Assembly: GCA_019359695.1 (NCBI GenBank)
Contig: JAHHGV010000036.1
Span: 1 to 64,000, forward strand
Origin: Brasilonema angustatum HA4187-MV1
GTDB lineage: Bacteria; Cyanobacteriota; Cyanobacteriia; Cyanobacteriales; Nostocaceae
Reading direction: 5' to 3'
DNA length: 64,000 nt
Shown here: positions 59,608 to 64,000 of the stretch, one piece after another
How positions within the stretch are numbered: the stretch's first letter is position 1
How the letters are laid out: each line of letters starts with the position of its first letter
Translations under genes and position numbers: made by a program
Notes under the pieces: model-generated
Told to the model about the DNA's origin: nothing
The model's database searches: none
Seen by the model: only the letters and a program-made list of their open reading frames with translations

Positions 59608-60203
59608 ATATCGTAAAACGTAAAATACAAAAAAAGTTCAAAAATTTTTTTCGCTTGCGTTTTCTAGCTTGTTACGAGAGATATTGGTTTTCTCAGGTAA
59701 ACTGACTTATTTAAACTTTAAGCGCCATAACTACAAGCTAAGTCAGCGTCATAAACATAGATGATGGACAAATGGTGTAACTTAGTTTTGGTAGTTTTTC
59801 AGTTGATGAGATCTGACTATAAGACTCCTCCAAAAGTTTTTGCTCAGCTAAGTACAACTCAAAGAGCCTTCTTGAAAGTTAAGCGTTAAGCGTTTTCTTC
59901 CTACGCAAGTCATTTCACCCTATGGCTAACGCCACGCCTTACGGTGAGTCCAGCGCTCCGGGAGGGGAGCCAGTGCGGTCTTGGGGTCTCCCCAAGTAGA
60001 GCACCTGGCGTTCTCCCTCGTGCCGGCTCTGGCGTATGCGCAAAGCGCACGCCAGATGCCTAGGTCGGGAAACCCTCCTGTAGCACTGGTCTCACCAAAT
60101 AAAACCGGATTTCTATATTTACCATTCGTGAAGCCGTCGCTACTTATATGATTACAGTAATTCCGTTACCGTAGCAATTGACAACAGATAACAAAGTAAT
60201 TGA
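59608..60203. repeat. intergenic region with interspersed repeats
   Basis: About 600 bases without a gene. The stretch 59918-60085 is repeat mosaic, including the 40-bp block shared with 56721-56760. The promoter of the PEP-synthase-like gene must lie between here and 60204. Confidence 0.8.
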
Positions 60204-63002
60204 GTGGACAAACTCTACTGGCTTGATCAAATTAAACTACAAGACCGCGCCAAAGTTGGTGACAAAGCATTTTATTTAAGCAGAATAATGCAGCGCGGTT
60301 ATCCTGTAGTGCCTGGTTTTGTCGTTTCAGCAGATGTTTTACGAGAATTTCTAGAAACTCTCAATAGTTCGGAGGCGTTAGTCGCTGACTTACCTTATTC
60401 TTCACTACACTTAGATGTCAAAAACTGGCGTCAACTTCAGCAGGTTGCTAGACGCTTGCGCCAAGAGATGAGTGTTGCTCATTTGCCACGACACCTACTG
60501 AGTGAAATTGTTAATGCAGCTAAAGAATTAAAATCTGCATATCTGATTTTGCGACCAACTTTTGTACTGCCTACTCTAAAGCATGGGGTGACTAACACAT
60601 CTGGATTGCTAGAATCTCAGGTGTGTGAATGTGATGAACAAGCAATTGCTCTGGCATTGAAGCGCACCTGGAGCCAGATGTTTCGTGCTAAAAGTTTATT
60701 GTACTGGCAATGGGCAGGAATAGACCTGCAACAAATTAATTTGGGAGTTTTGGTACAACCTTTTAGGAATGCGATCGCCAGCGGCTCACTCAATGCCAAC
60801 TCCTCTGAATGGGAAATTTTAGCGACATCGGGATTAGGAGTGGCAATGACTCAAGGTGAAGTCTTGCCAGATGTTTACTACATCCATCCGGAAACTAGTA
60901 CTGTCAAAGAACGGCAACTAGGCAATAAGATGGTAGCTTACCGTCTTAATGATAAAACGCCTGTAGCTGCTTTGCAAACCGTGCCTGCTCCAGATGCGCT
61001 TACCTCAAATAACTCAAGTCTTGTTCCTTACCTGTTGGAAGAAGACCAACAAAAACAGTATGCTTTGCCAGAAGAATATCTGCAACAACTCATTCAATTA
61101 GCAAGTCAAATTGTCAAAGAAACTGGCGTCAATTTTACCTTTGAGTGGACTATCTCTTGTGAGGCAACGAGTACGCTTTACCTAACGCAAATGAGTACAC
61201 CCCTGCCAATTTACAATTTCCACTCCATCAAAGGATTAGGAGCATCAGCGGGACGTGTGACAGCAACTGCTCATATTGTTGTGAATGTACAACAAAAACC
61301 GGAACAATTACCCAAGGGAGTCATTTTAGTTACACCAACAATAGCACCTGATTGGTTACCGCTACTGCAACAAACTGTAGGTATTGTTACTGAGCAAGGA
61401 GGTATGACGAGTCACGCTGCTATTCTTGCTAGAGAATTGGGAATACCAGCAGTTGTGAGCGTAGCAGATGCCACAGCAATTATTCAAACAGGCGAGAAAT
61501 TACTGATTGATGGCGACAAGGGAGAAGTTTATCGTCTTACAAGAGAAGCTAGAGAAATAGGACAAGGGGAAAAGGACACGGGGACAAGGGGAACTCAGGG
61601 TTCTCACAAAGGAGCCAGCCGCGTGGTGAGGCAGTCTGAGAGAGGGGGTTTCCAACGCCAGAACAAGCGTGTTAGCGTAGCGTCTCCGTCAGGAGAGGAA
61701 AACCCTCCTATGCCCTACGAGCAGGCTAGTAGCTCCGATAGCGGAAGCGTGCCGTTAGGCATAGGGAAGGCTACGCAAACGCAAACGTCAGAGGAACCTA
61801 CCTTAGGATTTCCCGACTTGAGCAGATTGGCGTTGGGAATTAAGGGCGAAGGGGAACTTGAGGTTTCTACGGAATCAGAATTAGGGGCGAAGGAGACCAG
61901 GGAAGGACACTTCGAGCCCAGAGTTTCTCCCGTTGAGGAAAGTGTCCATCGACAAGGGGAAGATGATACGGGGACAAGGGAACTAGGAGAGGACACCAAA
62001 GGATTCGGCTGGCTTCCGTTGAGGAGAGTGTCCGTAGACAAGGGGACATATTTATTCTCCGCGTCTTCCATCTGGCCATCACATCTGAGTCTGCCGATGA
62101 TAACTACAAAACTGTTGGTTAACTTGAGCCAGCCTAGTTTGATAGAACAAGCGCAAAGTTTACCTGTGGATGGTGTGGGATTATTGCGCTCAGAACTGAT
62201 GGCTCTGAATATACTCGAAGGGAAACACCCGAGTGCTTGGCTGTTGGAGGGACACCGAACCAAATTGTTAGAACGTTGGTACGAGCAGATGATCCACTTC
62301 GCCCAAGCTTTTGCACCAAGACCAGTTTTTTATCGGTCTTTGGATTGGCGTTCCCATGAACTACCATCTTTGAATGATAATGTAGAATCTTCCACGCAAT
62401 CGATGCTAGGGGAACGTGGCACCTTCAGCTATTTGAAAAATCCCGCAGTTTTTGAGTTAGAACTGGCTGCTTTAGCAGGTGTACAAAACGCAGGCTACAG
62501 CAATATCCATTTACTGTTACCTTTTGTTCGTACAGTGGAAGAGTTTTCCTTTTGCCGTCAAAAAGTCGAGCAAGCAAGGTTAACTCAAGTACCACAGTTT
62601 CAATTGTGGATTATGGCAGAAGTGCCAAGCGTGCTGTTTTTACTGCCAGAATACGTCAAAGCAGGTGTACAAGGAATTTCAATTGGTACCAATGATCTGA
62701 CTCAACTGCTCTTGGGAGTGGATAGAGAGCAAGGACAACTCGCAAAAGTCTTTGATGAACGTCATCCAGTTGTAATGAGTGCTGTTGCTCAACTTATTCA
62801 AATGGCAAACAGTGCAGGAATTCCTTGTTCTATTTGCGGTCAAGCACCAGCGCTGTATCCTGAAATTATTGATCAACTGGTACAATGGGGCATCACTTCT
62901 ATTTCTGTTGAACCGGAAGCTGTTGAGCGGACATATTTGGCGATCGCCCGTGCTGAACAAACAATCATTTTAGAAGCAGCGCGGCGTCAACTAAATCAGT
63001 AG
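60204..63002 (+). CDS. PEP-synthase-like phosphotransferase with repeat-derived insert
   Basis: A 932-residue protein of the PEP synthase/PPDK family. It has an N-terminal nucleotide-binding domain (VGDKAFYLSRIMQRGYPVVP), a swivelling domain with catalytic His in GGMTSHAAILARELGIPAVV near residue 405, and a C-terminal PEP/pyruvate barrel with GTNDLTQLLLGVDR and active-site Cys in CSICGQAP. Between the last two domains, residues about 450-620 are low complexity and encoded by repeat-like DNA. The N-terminal domain is divergent, so true PEP synthase activity is not assured. The start is GTG at 60204 without a clear ribosome binding site. Confidence 0.88.
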   Translation: MDKLYWLDQIKLQDRAKVGDKAFYLSRIMQRGYPVVPGFVVSADVLREFLETLNSSEALVADLPYSSLHLDVKNWRQLQQVARRLRQEMSVAHLPRHLLSEIVNAAKELKSAYLILRPTFVLPTLKHGVTNTSGLLESQVCECDEQAIALALKRTWSQMFRAKSLLYWQWAGIDLQQINLGVLVQPFRNAIASGSLNANSSEWEILATSGLGVAMTQGEVLPDVYYIHPETSTVKERQLGNKMVAYRLNDKTPVAALQTVPAPDALTSNNSSLVPYLLEEDQQKQYALPEEYLQQLIQLASQIVKETGVNFTFEWTISCEATSTLYLTQMSTPLPIYNFHSIKGLGASAGRVTATAHIVVNVQQKPEQLPKGVILVTPTIAPDWLPLLQQTVGIVTEQGGMTSHAAILARELGIPAVVSVADATAIIQTGEKLLIDGDKGEVYRLTREAREIGQGEKDTGTRGTQGSHKGASRVVRQSERGGFQRQNKRVSVASPSGEENPPMPYEQASSSDSGSVPLGIGKATQTQTSEEPTLGFPDLSRLALGIKGEGELEVSTESELGAKETREGHFEPRVSPVEESVHRQGEDDTGTRELGEDTKGFGWLPLRRVSVDKGTYLFSASSIWPSHLSLPMITTKLLVNLSQPSLIEQAQSLPVDGVGLLRSELMALNILEGKHPSAWLLEGHRTKLLERWYEQMIHFAQAFAPRPVFYRSLDWRSHELPSLNDNVESSTQSMLGERGTFSYLKNPAVFELELAALAGVQNAGYSNIHLLLPFVRTVEEFSFCRQKVEQARLTQVPQFQLWIMAEVPSVLFLLPEYVKAGVQGISIGTNDLTQLLLGVDREQGQLAKVFDERHPVVMSAVAQLIQMANSAGIPCSICGQAPALYPEIIDQLVQWGITSISVEPEAVERTYLAIARAEQTIILEAARRQLNQ
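61560..62075 (+). repeat. in-frame repeat-derived insert in the PEP-synthase-like gene
   Basis: About 515 bases made of units seen elsewhere between genes (GTTAGCGTAGCGTCTCC, CCTATGCCCTACGAGC, AAGCGTGCCGTTAGGC). It has an internal duplication around AGTGTCCATCGACAAGGGG and AGTGTCCGTAGACAAGGGG (61940 and 62026). It stays open in frame throughout and splits two conserved domains. Confidence 0.75.
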
Positions 63003-63073
63003 TAGTCTAGATTAGATCTGTCTTGAGTGTGTAGCATTCAAGTATTGCTGATGTTACAATAAACAAAAAAAAA

Positions 63074-63106
63074 CCCCTTGCGCTACTTTATAAGGTATTG
63101 CAAGGG
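63074..63106 (-). terminator. Rho-independent terminator for a minus-strand transcript
   Basis: CCCTTGC (63075-63081) pairs with GCAAGGG (63100-63106). Nine A bases at the left side become the T run on the minus strand. It points to a gene or gene remnant to the right on the minus strand. Confidence 0.7.
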
Positions 63107-63214
63107 ATGAAAAATCAACTGGGAAAAACTGAATATTGAATACTATATGTTGCTTTTTCAGCTACAAGCTGAAAATCGTTACTTAATACTTAAGTTGCGT
63201 TTTGTTGTAGTAGT

Positions 63215-63345
63215 TTAGGCACATTGCTTTGCTCCACCCTCATACCGTTTCACTTTAAGGTTGATACAATTAGACCGCTCTTGAACACCCGGAGCACCCG
63301 GAGCAGGGGAGAAAAGATTTGTATCAGCAATTTCGTGAAATGGTA
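63215..63345 (-). pseudogene. C-terminal end of an unidentified minus-strand gene
   Basis: The last ~43 codons before the stop at 63215 read in part HEIADTNLFSPAPGAP and CINLKVKRYEGG, with non-repeat base composition, and are followed by a minus-strand terminator. To the right the frame dissolves into interspersed repeat at about 63350. I do not recognise the family; it may be a gene cut off by repeat insertion. Confidence 0.35.
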
Positions 63346-63349
63346 TTAG

Positions 63350-63845
63350 GGTATGCCTGCGGCGAATCGGGCGCAAACGCGTTGGTGCAAGCCTCTGCAG
63401 GACTGGCGTTCGTCGCGGAAAACTCTCCTGGAGCTTACGCAAGGGTTCGTTTCGTATGCCCAGAGAGCACGCTGCTTTGAACCCAAGTGACTTGTGCTAC
63501 CTGGGTATTGCAACTTGGTATGAACCGCTGCTGTTTCAAACACTCGTTAAGTGTCACGGGCAGCGATTGCAACCCGTTACGAAAGAAAGAAACACTCTTT
63601 CCCCTTCGGGTTCGCCAGTCCCCCAATCTCCTGCACCAGACGCTTCGCTAACGTGACGGAGACCGCCCTTCGGGGAGAACCTCCGGTTCCGCTAGCCCCT
63701 AAGGGGGCGCTGCGCAAACGCTAACGCCACTTTGCCAATCTCCTGCACCAGACGCTTCGCTAACGTGACGGGAACCGCCAAGACGGCAAGTGGACTCACC
63801 AAGACGGGGGCTGGTCTCACCTGCTAAGCGTTAAGCGTTAAGCGT
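63350..63845. repeat. repeat mosaic with 59-bp shared block and TAAGCGT heptamers
   Basis: GC-rich interspersed repeats. Bases 63764-63822 are identical to 58993-59051. Three TAAGCGT heptamers lie at 63825-63845. No gene supported. Confidence 0.85.
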
Positions 63846-63908
63846 GTTTCTTAAGAGTACACAAAAGATATGCAAACGTATCGCGCTTGCTTTTGGGCAA
63901 GTTCCGTC

Positions 63909-64000
63909 AAACAACGCAATTTGCTTGCGTCTTTGGGATTGCCTCCCTTTAGTGGCTGCGGAGAAACAACGCAATTTGCTTGCGTCTTTGGGATTGCCTC
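63909..64000 (+). repeat. 37-bp direct repeat, two copies with 55-base period
   Basis: Bases 63909-63945 and 63964-64000 are identical 37-mers separated by 18 bases. The window ends exactly at the second copy, so more may follow. The spacing is not long enough to call a CRISPR array from two copies. Confidence 0.9.

Noticed and set aside
61715-62263. 182-codon minus-strand frame in the PEP-synthase-like gene
   Set aside because: It lies opposite the repeat-derived insert; the Ser/Pro-rich product has no domain and no start signal.
63909-64000. Possible CRISPR array (37-bp repeats with a spacer)
   Set aside because: Only two repeats and one 18-base spacer, no cas genes; spacer too short for a typical array.

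Overview
The window comes from a filamentous, probably heterocyst-forming cyanobacterium (order Nostocales). Supporting signs are dense HIP1 octamers (GCGATCGC), arrays of tandem heptanucleotides, an orange carotenoid protein, an NblA-type phycobilisome degradation protein, an Hli one-helix protein, an allophycocyanin alpha paralog, cyanobacteriochrome GAF domains and an atpD-atpC pair. No rRNA or tRNA gene and no CRISPR array was seen.

Layout. 0.3-3.3 kb: an ABC exporter and a secreted PEP-CTERM protein. 3.3-21.6 kb: an accessory defence-like island. It starts with remnants of a substrate-binding protein and an IS630 transposase. A type I restriction-modification operon follows, whose hsdM is split by an inserted Uma2-family gene, and whose hsdM-hsdS junction carries a second inserted nuclease-like gene flanked by a 30-bp duplication. 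The operon continues with hsdS, a divergent orphan ParD antitoxin, hsdR and a YgjP-type metallopeptidase. On the minus strand follows an operon of a dynamin-like GTPase, an Hsp70/actin-fold ATPase and an unrecognised protein. A 97-bp direct repeat brackets the restriction-modification operon; its right copy lies inside the unrecognised gene. 22.6-29.7 kb: a DUF3134-like protein, a frameshifted ssl1498-type light-harvesting-like gene, a NACHT NTPase, a PRC-barrel protein and small proteins.

31.0-35.7 kb: a light-stress and phycobilisome-remodelling cassette. It contains a receiver protein that has lost its phospho-acceptor, an OCP paralog with Gln at the position of Arg155, small membrane proteins, NblA, Hli, an FtsH C-terminal remnant and a lone ApcA paralog. 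Two copies of a ~125-nt structured element sit in the leaders of the cassette's two ends. 36.5-47.3 kb: a Pix/Ptx-type phototaxis operon (PATAN response regulator, CheY, CheW, MCP with five GAF domains, hybrid CheA, second CheW). 47.4-53.4 kb: a peptidoglycan-binding protein, a SirB1-type protein and a PaoABC-type molybdenum aldehyde oxidoreductase. 53.4-54.9 kb: a TnpB-only insertion element of a zinc-ribbon-less subtype. 55.2-63.0 kb: ATP synthase beta and epsilon, RecF, MgtC/SapB and a PEP-synthase-like protein carrying ~165 residues of in-frame repeat-derived sequence. The right end is repeat-rich.

Best candidates for something new are the rebuilt restriction-modification operon with its neighbouring dynamin/Hsp70 operon, and the OCP/NblA/Hli/ApcA cassette with its twin leader element.
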